A DNA stretch of 9,460 nt, from assembly GCA_937968035.1 (NCBI GenBank), contig CALBTS010000333.1, forward strand, positions 1 through 9,460, written 5' to 3'. A program made the translations under genes and the position numbers. Numbering within the stretch: position 1 is the stretch's first letter; every line of letters begins with the position of its first letter. Of this stretch, positions 1 through 6,359 are shown in pieces. The notes beneath the pieces are model-generated. The model had not been told where the DNA came from and did no database searches. It worked only from the letters and a program-made list of their open reading frames with translations. The DNA is from an uncultured Methanomethylovorans sp. GTDB taxonomy: Archaea; Halobacteriota; Methanosarcinia; Methanosarcinales; Methanosarcinaceae.

Positions 1-170
1 AAAAAAGCATAATGGGGTTTATTTTGAGAAAAGAAGCTTAAAATGAATTTATTTTTCTTGGTTTTAAGCGATGGGTTTATAAATGGTTACTTTTTATACT
101 CATAGTCAAATAATTCAAATGGCTTTTTTCAGATCGAGGTATTACAATTTATAGAGAAAAGAAAATTGAG
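1..170 (+). promoter_or_regulatory. Promoter and leader region of the betaine transporter operon
   Basis: This is AT-rich DNA with no credible gene. Two archaeal TATA-like boxes lie on the + strand: TTTATAAAT at 76-84 and TTTTTATACT at 92-101. With the usual spacing of about 25 nt from box centre to start, transcription would begin near 106 or near 123. The second would give a short leader that still includes the GAGGT ribosome-binding site at 136-140. No clear operator repeat is visible. Osmotic induction is known for related methanogen betaine importers, but nothing here demonstrates it. The boxes are pattern-based guesses in AT-rich sequence. Confidence 0.4.
136..140 (+). promoter_or_regulatory. 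Ribosome binding site GAGGT that points to an ATT start at 147
   Basis: GAGGT is complementary to the archaeal 16S rRNA 3' end and lies 6 nt before an in-frame ATT at 147. The conventional GTG start at 171 has no well-spaced Shine-Dalgarno of its own; only a purine-rich GAGAAAAG lies upstream. The frame stays open back to a stop at 111. The eight codons between 147 and 171 encode a stretch ending in KKIE, which matches the N-terminus of ProV-family ATPases. Confidence 0.5.
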
Positions 171-1355
171 GTGCGTAACCTCATAAAAGTATTTGGGAAA
201 AACCCTTCAAAAGCAATTTCTTTAGTAGAGCAAGGAATCTCAAAACAGGAAATATTTGAAAGAACAAAACAAACTGTAGGTCTCTACAACGTGAACTTCG
301 ATGTTTACGAAGGTGAAACCTTTGTACTTATGGGACTCTCAGGTTCGGGTAAATCAACTCTTTTACGTTGCCTGAACCGTCTTATAGATCCCAGCGACGG
401 ACATATACTCATCGATGGCGATGACATAGCCACTATGGATGACACAGAGCTAAGGAAAGCCAGAAGAAAGAAAATGAGCATGGTCTTCCAGAGCTTTGCT
501 CTTCTGCCTCACAGGACAGTTATTGATAACGTGGCTTTCGGACTTGAGATACAAAACATCTCAAAAGAAGAACGATACTTAAAAGCAGAAGAGGCTATTG
601 CCAAAGTCGGTCTTAAGGGTTATGAAGCAAGCAAAACATCGCAACTGAGTGGAGGGATGCAGCAGAGGGTGGGGCTTGCCAGGGCGCTTGCCACAGACCC
701 TGATATTTTGCTTATGGACGAGGCATTCAGTGCACTTGATCCGCTCATCCGGACTGAAATGCAGGATGAATTACTTGCACTTCAGGACAAACTCAGGAAG
801 ACCATTGTATTCGTATCCCATGACCTTGACGAAGCCCTGAAACTTGGAAACCGCATAGCAATTATGAAGGATGGGGTCATTGCCCAGATAGGGACAGCTG
901 AAGAGATACTCACCAATCCTGCAGACGACTATGTATCAGAATTCGTTGCAGGGGTTGACAGGACAAAGATACTCACTGCAGAAAATGTGATGAAGCGGCC
1001 AGAACCCGTAGTATCCATTAATTCAGGGCTTCCAGTTGCAATGCAACTCATGAAAAGACATGGCATATCATCAATATTTGTAGTCGATAATGAGAAAAGA
1101 ATAAAAGGAGTAATCCTCATTGAAGATGCTGTTCAGGCTGTTAAAGAGCATAAGACATTGCATGATGTGCTGATCACAGACGTACCGGCGGTTGCACCGG
1201 ACCTGCCCGTCAAGGACATAATCCCAATGGCAGCAGACAGTAATTTTCCGCTGGCAGTGATAAATGACAACAATAAGCTCATGGGGGTCATAGTCAGAGG
1301 CAGCATACTTGGTGCCCTGGCAATAAAGGTGGAGGATAAGAATGATCTTACCTGA
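171..1355 (+). CDS. proV: Glycine betaine/proline-type ABC transporter, ATP-binding subunit with CBS domains
   Basis: This is the ATPase of a ProU/OpuA-type quaternary amine importer and powers uptake from the cytoplasmic face. Numbered from the GTG at 171, it shows Walker A GLSGSGKST (55-63), Q-loop Q107, signature LSGGMQQR (159-166), Walker B ILLMDE (179-184), D-loop SALD (187-190) and switch His217. Residues of about 266-390 form two CBS domains, which in OpuA-like transporters sense ionic strength or nucleotides. The total of 394 residues is normal for ProV. The sequence aligns closely with E. coli ProV (for example PDILLMDEAFSALDPLIRTE), as recalled from memory. The true start is probably the ATT at 147, which adds eight residues including KKIE and has a well-placed GAGGT; GTG 171 is kept as the conventional start. 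The gene overlaps the permease gene by 14 nt, so the two are translationally coupled. In methanosarcinas the equivalent is called otaA. The exact substrate is inferred. Confidence 0.95.
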   Translation: MRNLIKVFGKNPSKAISLVEQGISKQEIFERTKQTVGLYNVNFDVYEGETFVLMGLSGSGKSTLLRCLNRLIDPSDGHILIDGDDIATMDDTELRKARRKKMSMVFQSFALLPHRTVIDNVAFGLEIQNISKEERYLKAEEAIAKVGLKGYEASKTSQLSGGMQQRVGLARALATDPDILLMDEAFSALDPLIRTEMQDELLALQDKLRKTIVFVSHDLDEALKLGNRIAIMKDGVIAQIGTAEEILTNPADDYVSEFVAGVDRTKILTAENVMKRPEPVVSINSGLPVAMQLMKRHGISSIFVVDNEKRIKGVILIEDAVQAVKEHKTLHDVLITDVPAVAPDLPVKDIIPMAADSNFPLAVINDNNKLMGVIVRGSILGALAIKVEDKNDLT

Positions 1356-2175
1356 GATACCCATAGGCAATACCGTTGAATCAGGTGTTTACTGGCTGAA
1401 TGATAATTTTGGTTTTTTACTGGATATCTTCAGCGAATTCATTGATACGCTTATATCAGGATTCAAGGAAATATTATTATTTTTACCACCTGTTGCATTC
1501 ATTCTCGTTGTTACTGTCATTGTCTATATGATTTCCCGAAGAGACCTGAAACTGACATTAGGAACAGCAATTGGTTTCTTGTTGATAGATAATATGGGTC
1601 TGTGGAAACTTTCCATGGAAACCATAGCCCTTGTATTATCATCTGCGACCGTGGCTTTGTTTGTAGGGATCCCAACAGGTATTCTGGCAGCAAAGAATGA
1701 AACTGTGTTCCATGTTGTTAAGCCGGTACTTGATCTCATGCAGACAATGCCTTCTTTTGTCTACCTGATCCCAGCAGTGATATTCTTCGGATTAGGTAAT
1801 GTTCCGGGACTTGTTGCAACAATAGTATTTTCAATGCCACCTGCTGTCCGCCTGACCAACCTTGGTATCCGCCAGGTTCCTGTGGAACTGAACGAGGTGG
1901 CAAATGCTTTTGGCACGACACCAATGCAAAAGCTTTTCAAAGTAGAGCTTCCCGTTGCTCTTCCGACGATCATGGCAGGTGTTAACCAGTGCATAATGCT
2001 TTCTCTTTCCATGGTGGTCATTGCAGCAATGATAGGTGCGCGGGGACTTGGATATCAGGTACTGGTAGGCATCCAGAGAGTTGATATCGCCCAAGGATTT
2101 GAGGCGGGTCTTGGGATCGTGATCATTGCCATCGTGCTTGATAGACTAACACAGAGCATTACACCTAAAAAATAA
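1342..2175 (+). CDS. proW: Glycine betaine/proline-type ABC transporter, permease subunit
   Basis: This is the membrane channel of the quaternary amine importer. The 277 residues are mostly hydrophobic, with membrane segments near 43-64, 71-90, 94-116, 137-168, 209-231 and 252-268. The EAA loop that docks on the ATPase is visible at about 185-214 (EVANAFG, then KVELPVALPTIMAG). This matches the binding-protein-dependent permease family (BPD_transp_1). The length fits OpuAB/ProW proteins without a long periplasmic-type N-terminus. The start ATG lies inside the end of the ATPase gene, 6 nt after a strong GGAGG at 1331-1335, which fixes the start and implies coupled translation. A lipoprotein binding protein follows 61 nt downstream. 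Substrate specificity cannot be read from the permease itself. Confidence 0.95.
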   Translation: MILPEIPIGNTVESGVYWLNDNFGFLLDIFSEFIDTLISGFKEILLFLPPVAFILVVTVIVYMISRRDLKLTLGTAIGFLLIDNMGLWKLSMETIALVLSSATVALFVGIPTGILAAKNETVFHVVKPVLDLMQTMPSFVYLIPAVIFFGLGNVPGLVATIVFSMPPAVRLTNLGIRQVPVELNEVANAFGTTPMQKLFKVELPVALPTIMAGVNQCIMLSLSMVVIAAMIGARGLGYQVLVGIQRVDIAQGFEAGLGIVIIAIVLDRLTQSITPKK

Positions 2176-2188
2176 GATTATGATGTTT

Positions 2189-2206
2189 ACGGACCATGCG
2201 GTCTGT
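2189..2206 (+). other. Small hairpin between permease and binding-protein genes
   Basis: ACGGACC at 2189-2195 pairs with GGTCTGT at 2200-2206 around an ATGC loop, giving 7 pairs of which one is G-U. It lies in the 61-nt gap between the permease stop and the preferred start of the binding protein, and no T-tract follows, so it does not look like a terminator. It may protect or process the mRNA so that the binding protein is made in excess. That role is inference. Confidence 0.35.
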
Positions 2207-2236
2207 TCCATAGAATATATTGAGCGTTGTGATAAA

Positions 2237-3127
2237 ATGAAAAGAAAAATAAAAGTCCTTTCAGTGCTTATAATGCTTTCCATGCTGGTCATGGTAAGCG
2301 GCTGTGCTGACCAGGACACAACCGGAGATGCTGTTACTGATGAAGCAACCACTACTAAGGAAGCAACCATTGGCTATGTTCTCTGGGATGGCGAGATAGC
2401 CAGTACCAATGTCATGAAGCTTGTCCTTGAAGAGGCAGGTTATGATGTGGAGATAATAGCTGTTGATGCAGGTGCACTCTATCAGGGGCTTGCAGACAGC
2501 CAGTTCGATTTTACGACTTCTGCATGGCTTCCTTTGACACAGAAGAACTACTGGGAAAGGTATGGAGAGGACATTGACAGTGTTGCTGTGAACCTTGAAG
2601 ACTGCCTCATAGGACTTGTTGTTCCAACATATGTTACTATTGATTCAATTGAAGAGCTCAATGCGAACAAAGATCAGTTCAACGGTAAGATTATAGGTAT
2701 CGATCCCGGAGCAGGTATTATGCAGACAACTGAAACTGCCATCAATGATTATGGGCTTGATTACGAGCTTGTCGCAAGCAGCAGTGCAGGCATGGCATCT
2801 GAACTCAAGAGTTCAGTCATGGATGAGGAATGGATAGTTGTGACCCTATGGTCACCACATTGGGCTTTCAACAGCTTTGACCTGAAATATCTGAATGATC
2901 CGCAAGGAGCCTATGGTGAAGCAGACCATGTGGAAACTCTTGCAAGAGCTGGACTTGAAGAAGACGATCCCGAACTTTATCAGATCATCAGCAGATTTAA
3001 GTGGACCCATGAGGATATTCAGTCCGTCATGGCAGACCTTGCAGACGGCATGCCCGAAGAGGATGCTGCCAGAAAGTGGGTTGAGAATAATCCTGATAAA
3101 GTCAGTGAATGGATCGGTGAGAACTGA
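2237..3127 (+). CDS. proX: Glycine betaine-binding lipoprotein (OpuAC/ProX family)
   Basis: This is the extracellular receptor that captures the quaternary amine and delivers it to the permease. From the ATG at 2237 it has 296 residues: a basic start (MKRKIK), a hydrophobic stretch and a lipobox V20-S21-G22-Cys23, so it should be a membrane-anchored lipoprotein. A Thr/Asp/Glu-rich linker (about 24-43) leads into an OpuAC domain from about residue 44. Tryptophans at 50, 97, 205 and 209 (motifs YVLWDGE, SAWLP, LWSPHW) are candidates for the aromatic cage that holds the trimethylammonium group. An upstream in-frame ATG at 2180 would add 19 residues before the signal peptide and would bury the hairpin inside the gene, so it is disfavoured. 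The purine-containing GTGAT at 2229-2233 may act as a weak ribosome-binding site. This is the last gene of the operon. It could bind choline, carnitine or proline betaine instead. Confidence 0.93.
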   Translation: MKRKIKVLSVLIMLSMLVMVSGCADQDTTGDAVTDEATTTKEATIGYVLWDGEIASTNVMKLVLEEAGYDVEIIAVDAGALYQGLADSQFDFTTSAWLPLTQKNYWERYGEDIDSVAVNLEDCLIGLVVPTYVTIDSIEELNANKDQFNGKIIGIDPGAGIMQTTETAINDYGLDYELVASSSAGMASELKSSVMDEEWIVVTLWSPHWAFNSFDLKYLNDPQGAYGEADHVETLARAGLEEDDPELYQIISRFKWTHEDIQSVMADLADGMPEEDAARKWVENNPDKVSEWIGEN

Positions 3128-3157
3128 AGTTCTCTCTTTCATTCTTTTTTTTGTTTT
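3119..3157 (+). terminator. Hairpin plus T-tract terminator of the transporter operon
   Basis: GAGAAC (3119-3124) and GTTCTC (3129-3134) form a perfect 6-bp stem around a TGAA loop, and the loop contains the TGA stop codon of the binding protein. A pyrimidine-rich stretch follows, with T8 at 3145-3152 and T4 at 3154-3157. T-tracts are the main archaeal termination signal; the hairpin may be incidental. Confidence 0.6.
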
Positions 3158-3389
3158 GTGGAAATCGTCATGTTACGATCTCAACTGTGGGCAGATACAA
3201 CCACAGAGTTAACGGATTTGGATGACTATTCTCTTTACTAATTCTTTATTCTGTCACAGTTGGATTCAATTTTATTTTTTGAAGAACAATGCACTTGTAG
3301 CAACTTCACGTGAGCATCTATAATGTCAAAGCATAAATTGAAATACTTGAATTTCTAAATAGATAAAAATATAATATTGGAGTACAAGT
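3158..3389 (+). promoter_or_regulatory. Intergenic region with promoter of the 158-residue protein gene
   Basis: This is 232 nt of AT-rich DNA in which I see no credible gene. Candidate TATA-like elements near the downstream gene include the stretch around 3331-3340 and AAATACTT at 3341-3348, but none is clear. A GAAAT/ATTTC inverted repeat (3340-3344 and 3351-3355) and an 8-bp palindrome TCACGTGA (3306-3313) are present. Both could occur by chance. The ribosome-binding site GGAG at 3379-3382 serves the next gene. Confidence 0.3.
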
Positions 3390-3866
3390 ATGTCAGCAAA
3401 TGGAAACATAGTTTCAGTAATAGGACCTCTTCGTAAACCTAAACTAATGGGCTTTGCCAACGATAGCTTTACTCTCATCGTCACACAGGATCAGAGCATT
3501 TTTGCCAAATTAACATCGGAGATCATGAAAAAAGTGGTAGAGGATGCAAGGCAGCAAGCCGAACAGGAAGGAAAGGGTTTTTTCGGGCAATGGGGCAGCC
3601 AGATATCTGGCGGAATGAACTACACTCAGAGGTATCTGAGCATGGCACCTGAAGAGATAATGAAAGAAAACCCTGCAAATTTCTCTATTCCAAATTCCAG
3701 CATCGATTCAGTAAAGGTCAGGTACAGGGAAACAGGTGATGAGGACAGTACCAGCAGATCAGAATGGACAGTAACTATAGAGGCACATTCACAGAAATTG
3801 AATTTCAAATACGGTAATGATCCAAAAAATGAACTGAAAAGAGCATATGGTGAACTTGTTAGATAA
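3390..3866 (+). CDS. Uncharacterised conserved-looking archaeal protein, 158 residues
   Basis: I do not recognise a named function. The start ATG has GGAG 7 nt upstream. The protein has no signal peptide or membrane segment and should be cytoplasmic. It appears to have three parts: an N-terminal strand-rich part (about 7-33, including GFANDSFTLIVTQ), a charged helix (about 38-62) followed by a Gly-rich linker (62-76, GKGFFGQWGSQISGG), and a C-terminal part. The C-terminal part contains a YLSMAPEEI segment (82-90), strands around FSIPNSSIDSVKVRYRE (98-114) and EWTVTIEAHSQKLNFKYG (125-142), and a final helix (145-157). The pattern of an 'IPNSSI..VKV' strand, more strands and a final helix loosely recalls PH-like or GRAM-like folds, but this is only an impression. 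It stands alone and converges on the PsiE-family gene. Confidence 0.8.
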   Translation: MSANGNIVSVIGPLRKPKLMGFANDSFTLIVTQDQSIFAKLTSEIMKKVVEDARQQAEQEGKGFFGQWGSQISGGMNYTQRYLSMAPEEIMKENPANFSIPNSSIDSVKVRYRETGDEDSTSRSEWTVTIEAHSQKLNFKYGNDPKNELKRAYGELVR

Positions 3867-3883
3867 CGGAGCATCAAAGGCTG

Positions 3884-3894
3884 TTCTTCTTTTT
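3884..3894 (+). terminator. T-rich tract after the 158-residue protein gene
   Basis: The sequence TTCTTCTTTT lies 17 nt after the TAA stop, in the 54-nt gap between two convergent genes. Archaeal RNA polymerase often stops at such tracts. No stable hairpin precedes it. Confidence 0.35.
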
Positions 3895-3920
3895 AGAGTA
3901 ACGGCCAATTTCAGTACATT

Positions 3921-4343
3921 TCATTTAAGTTCACATCTGAACTCTTTGCCTGATCTGTTTATCAGATAATATGCTCCTGCCAGAGCTATCACCAGCACGC
4001 CCATCCCTACCAGGAACAGTGGAGGAGTGGTTTTCAGATCGATTATCATTACTTTTCTTACAATTGCAGTGATACCTACAAGTATGATCACATCGACGTT
4101 CAATGTGGATTCATTGATGATCATCTTAATGGTTTCCAGCAATTCAATGCCTATAAGGACAAGGAAGAAAAGACCGAATATATCCAATACTTTTTCTACA
4201 TTGAGGAACAGTACCGGGGGCTCGATCAGGTCGCTAAGTATTATCCATCCAATTTCCAGAGTGGAGCTGAGAATGACTACTATCATCATCAGAATAATTG
4301 CTTTGATGATCAATTTCTGAAAACCACTGACATATTTCATCAT
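3921..4343 (-). CDS. PsiE-family membrane protein (phosphate-starvation-inducible E-like)
   Basis: This is a small integral membrane protein of 140 residues with four predicted membrane helices (about 12-36, 53-72, 83-98 and 108-127). The segment GLFFLVLIGIELLETIK (57-73), followed by DVIILVGITAIVRKVMIID (84-102), is the core pattern of the PsiE family. The length fits the family. PsiE was named from phosphate-starvation induction in E. coli; its biochemical function is unknown, and no Pho-type regulation can be inferred here. The start is the first of two adjacent ATG codons. GAGGT (plus-strand 4352-4356) lies 8 nt upstream of the first ATG and 11 nt upstream of the second, which favours the first. 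It ends in TGA and faces the 158-residue protein gene. No partner gene is adjacent on the same transcript. Confidence 0.85.
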   Translation of the reverse strand: MMKYVSGFQKLIIKAIILMMIVVILSSTLEIGWIILSDLIEPPVLFLNVEKVLDIFGLFFLVLIGIELLETIKMIINESTLNVDVIILVGITAIVRKVMIIDLKTTPPLFLVGMGVLVIALAGAYYLINRSGKEFRCELK

Positions 4344-4499
4344 GAAATATTACCTCTGGTAATTGTCTGAAACACAATGTCTGACATAATAGCTGAAAGT
4401 TCTGATGAAAATAAGCTTTACTTGATTAAAAAAGTGTTCATGGGAGAATAAAACAGAAATCATGATCCTGTATTAAATGGAAAGCAAGATCATAGCGAC
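4344..4499 (-). promoter_or_regulatory. Intergenic region between MFS gene and PsiE-family gene
   Basis: This 156-nt gap must hold the end of the MFS transcript and the promoter of the PsiE-family gene, both on the minus strand. The plus-strand A-run near 4430-4436 is a minus-strand T-tract and could terminate the MFS transcript. The 7-mer TGTCTGA occurs twice on the plus strand, at 4364-4370 and 4378-4384, just upstream of the PsiE-family ribosome-binding site. It could be a paired regulatory half-site. No convincing TATA box was found. Confidence 0.25.
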
Positions 4500-5579
4500 T
4501 TAAATAGTGCTCTTGTGTGGAGATCTGTTGATCCAGCTAAAAACCATCATAGCCAGTATTGAACATATCACAGCGAACACCATTGTTTGCCTGAAACCAA
4601 AGTATTGCATGATCAATCCCCCGATTATCGATCCCGCAATGTCCGCTGCAGATGTGGTGGAATTCAAAATACCTATAGAACTTGCTTTTTCAATGCTCCG
4701 CTCCACAACCAGCTGATTTGCACCTACGTACAAGAAAGACCATCCAAAAGCTATCAGGATCATTCCGGGAACAATGGAATAGAAATCCTGTGCCAGAGAA
4801 TAGCTTACAAATGACAGCCCGGAAGTGATAATGCCCCATTTGATGAGCCATACGTTCCTGAATTTATCCAGCCTGCGCATGATTAGGAATTGAATGGATG
4901 GGTTGATGGCATATATGATCCCTATCCAGAAATTAGAAGCACCAAGGAAAGCCATGTAGAGAGGTAAAATGATCCACACAGCAACTGCGCCCGTATGCCT
5001 CAGGAACATCGACAGGTAGACATCAAGGTTCTTTCTGAAAACAGCCAATGAAAAATAGCTCACGGAAATAGAAGGCTTCTGTACGTCCGTAAGTCCAAAA
5101 GCTGCAAAAAAAGCGATGGTGAAGAAAAGAGATGATATAATGAAAAGATGCTCTATGTTCCCTATGAACCCGGCAACCAGGTATCCTATCATCCAGCCAA
5201 GGGAGCCAAAAGAGCTAAATTTGCCGATACTTTCCTTTTCATAATAAACGCTAACAATAAGGGCGGCCGGATACACTCCTACACTGAAACCCACCATTGC
5301 ACGGATCACAGCAAGTGAGGCGGCATTATAAGCGAATATCTGCATGAAGAAAGACACTGCAGAAACTGCAAGACCTGCGAGGATTATAGGACGCAGACGG
5401 TTGATATCGGCGGCTTTTCCAAATATGAACGAAGAGAAAAAGGAAGCTGCTGCAAAAAAGGCACTGATGAGGCCAACTTCAAAATATGAAGCACCAAGGG
5501 ATCTCGCAAAAACAGGCATAAAGATGCCAGACATCATAAGGGAAGAATTTGCCAGAAATTGGATCAGGTTTAATCTCAT
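4500..5579 (-). CDS. Major facilitator superfamily transporter
   Basis: This is a polytopic membrane carrier of 359 residues with about 11-12 predicted helices. The loop after the second helix carries a degenerate MFS motif A, GKAADINRLRP (54-64), where the usual consensus is G-x-x-x-D-R-x-G-R-R. A second half-repeat begins near residue 186 after a hydrophilic central loop (about 163-188). The protein is short for MFS (often near 400 residues), with compact loops and an N-terminus that enters the membrane almost at once. Sequence alone does not give the substrate; drug efflux or metabolite export is possible. An in-frame TGA six nt before the ATG makes 5579 the most upstream start. No Shine-Dalgarno is visible, so the message may be nearly leaderless. 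The gene is divergent from the alkyltransferase gene and has a 12-bp palindrome in its promoter. Confidence 0.9.
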   Translation of the reverse strand: MRLNLIQFLANSSLMMSGIFMPVFARSLGASYFEVGLISAFFAAASFFSSFIFGKAADINRLRPIILAGLAVSAVSFFMQIFAYNAASLAVIRAMVGFSVGVYPAALIVSVYYEKESIGKFSSFGSLGWMIGYLVAGFIGNIEHLFIISSLFFTIAFFAAFGLTDVQKPSISVSYFSLAVFRKNLDVYLSMFLRHTGAVAVWIILPLYMAFLGASNFWIGIIYAINPSIQFLIMRRLDKFRNVWLIKWGIITSGLSFVSYSLAQDFYSIVPGMILIAFGWSFLYVGANQLVVERSIEKASSIGILNSTTSAADIAGSIIGGLIMQYFGFRQTMVFAVICSILAMMVFSWINRSPHKSTI

Positions 5580-5593
5580 TGGTCATCGAATCC

Positions 5594-5605
5594 GGAATAT
5601 ATTCC
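5594..5605 (-). promoter_or_regulatory. Perfect 12-bp palindrome in the MFS promoter
   Basis: GGAATATATTCC is a perfect palindrome whose near edge is 14 nt upstream of the MFS start codon. A TATA-like TTTAGATATT on the minus strand (plus-strand 5612-5621) would place the transcription start near 5590, so the palindrome would sit between the TATA box and the start. That is a typical repressor site in archaea. The palindrome itself contains TATATT and could instead be a TATA element. Confidence 0.4.
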
Positions 5606-5741
5606 CAGAATAATATCTAAACTATTTCTATTTATTGAAAGCTGATGACTTTAACATTTGTCAGGTAAAAACTACATGAGCCTGAATCCAAAGTGGTCTT
5701 TGAAATATCCTGTCATATATGGAAAATGAACACTATGATAT

Positions 5742-5765
5742 AATTAAGTGGCATAAGACTTAATT
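5742..5765 (+). promoter_or_regulatory. Inverted repeat operator candidate upstream of the alkyltransferase gene
   Basis: AATTAAGT at 5742-5749 and ACTTAATT at 5758-5765 are perfect 8-bp inverted arms with an 8-nt spacer, so their centres are 16 bp apart. The left arm overlaps the end of a TATA-like GATATAATTA (5737-5746), and the predicted transcription start is near 5767. A dimeric repressor bound here would block TBP or polymerase. A weak mRNA hairpin is the alternative. Confidence 0.5.
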
Positions 5766-5777
5766 CAAAGTACGGAG

Positions 5778-6266
5778 ATGACAAATAAAATCATGAGAAG
5801 TATATCCTTCTATCAAACCGACATTGGAAAAATAGGAATTGTTGACAGCAACAATAGCATTACGAACGTATACTTTCATGGAGAGAGCTTTCCAGAGGAT
5901 GCTATATTAAATGAAACAGAACTATTGAAAGAGGCAAACAGACAATTGAAGAGTTATCTTGCCGGAAAACAAAAAGTGTTCAATCTCCACCTTGCTCCCG
6001 TTGGAACAGGATTCATGCTGCGCGTATGGGAAGCTTTAAGCTCCATTCCTTATGGTGAGAACAGAAGTTATGAGGAAATAGCACAGAAAGTAGGTAATAA
6101 AAAAGCTTCAAGGGCTGTTGGACTTGCAGCCAGCCGCAATCCTATACCTATCTTTATTCCCTGTCATAGGGTCATAGGCAAAAATGGAAAACTTACAGGT
6201 TATAGATCCGGCTTGCACATAAAGGAACATCTGCTTAAGCTTGAAAAGCAGAATGCTAGACATTAG
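5778..6266 (+). CDS. ogt: Methylated-DNA--[protein]-cysteine S-methyltransferase (O6-alkylguanine repair)
   Basis: This DNA repair protein removes alkyl groups from O6 of guanine by transferring them irreversibly to its own cysteine. The acceptor is Cys129 in IPCHRVIG (127-134). Other hallmarks are IPYGENRSYEEIA (90-102) of the DNA-binding helix-turn-helix, the arginine finger in SRAVGLA (111-117), NPIPI (121-125), and LTGYRSGL..K (139-149). The N-terminal domain (about 8-75) has the usual FYQTDIGKIGI strand pattern. At 162 residues it is a normal stand-alone Ogt. The common GTPFQ motif reads GTGFML here (76-81). The ATG at 5778 directly abuts GGAG, leaving no spacer. A second in-frame ATG at 5793 is therefore a possible start, although its spacing is long; if so, five residues are lost. 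The promoter carries a perfect inverted repeat. The flavoprotein gene 93 nt downstream reads in the same direction. Confidence 0.95.
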   Translation: MTNKIMRSISFYQTDIGKIGIVDSNNSITNVYFHGESFPEDAILNETELLKEANRQLKSYLAGKQKVFNLHLAPVGTGFMLRVWEALSSIPYGENRSYEEIAQKVGNKKASRAVGLAASRNPIPIFIPCHRVIGKNGKLTGYRSGLHIKEHLLKLEKQNARH

Positions 6267-6359
6267 ATGTATAAGGTGGATCAGACCTATTTATTTATGG
6301 AAGATAACCCTAAGTATGCGAATATTTAAAAAGAAGATCTGTTTTAAGGGGGAAATTGT
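6267..6359 (+). promoter_or_regulatory. Gap between alkyltransferase and flavoprotein genes with possible promoter
   Basis: This 93-nt AT-rich gap contains CTATTTATTTATGG (about 6286-6299) and AATATTTAAAAAG (about 6321-6333), either of which could be a TATA-like box for the downstream gene. The strong AAGGGGGA at 6346-6352 is the ribosome-binding site for the ATG at 6360. No strong terminator is seen, so read-through from the alkyltransferase gene is possible. Confidence 0.3.

Noticed and set aside
2180..2236. Upstream ATG (2180) as the start of the betaine-binding protein
   Set aside because: It would put 19 mostly polar residues before a typical lipoprotein signal peptide and would place a hairpin inside the coding region; the ATG at 2237 gives a standard lipobox at Cys23.
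2895..3212. Plus-strand open frame of 105 codons overlapping the end of the binding-protein gene
   Set aside because: It is an out-of-frame shadow running through the terminator, with no ribosome-binding site or recognisable domain.
3306..3313. TCACGTGA palindrome in the intergenic region
   Set aside because: An 8-bp palindrome is expected by chance at this scale, and it lies about 80 nt from the next start without a clear promoter relation.
4027..4320. Plus-strand open frame of 97 codons opposite the PsiE-family gene
   Set aside because: It is a mirror of the hydrophobic PsiE-family coding strand; the minus-strand frame has the ribosome-binding site and family motifs.
5594..5605. NrpR nitrogen-regulator site in the MFS promoter
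   Set aside because: The known NrpR operator is GGAA-N6-TTCC; here the spacing is N4, and a nitrogen link for this MFS gene is not evident.
6264..6329. Pyrrolysine read-through of the TAG that ends the alkyltransferase gene
   Set aside because: Methanosarcinaceae can decode TAG as pyrrolysine, but the alkyltransferase is already full length and read-through would add about 20 non-conserved residues before a TAA.
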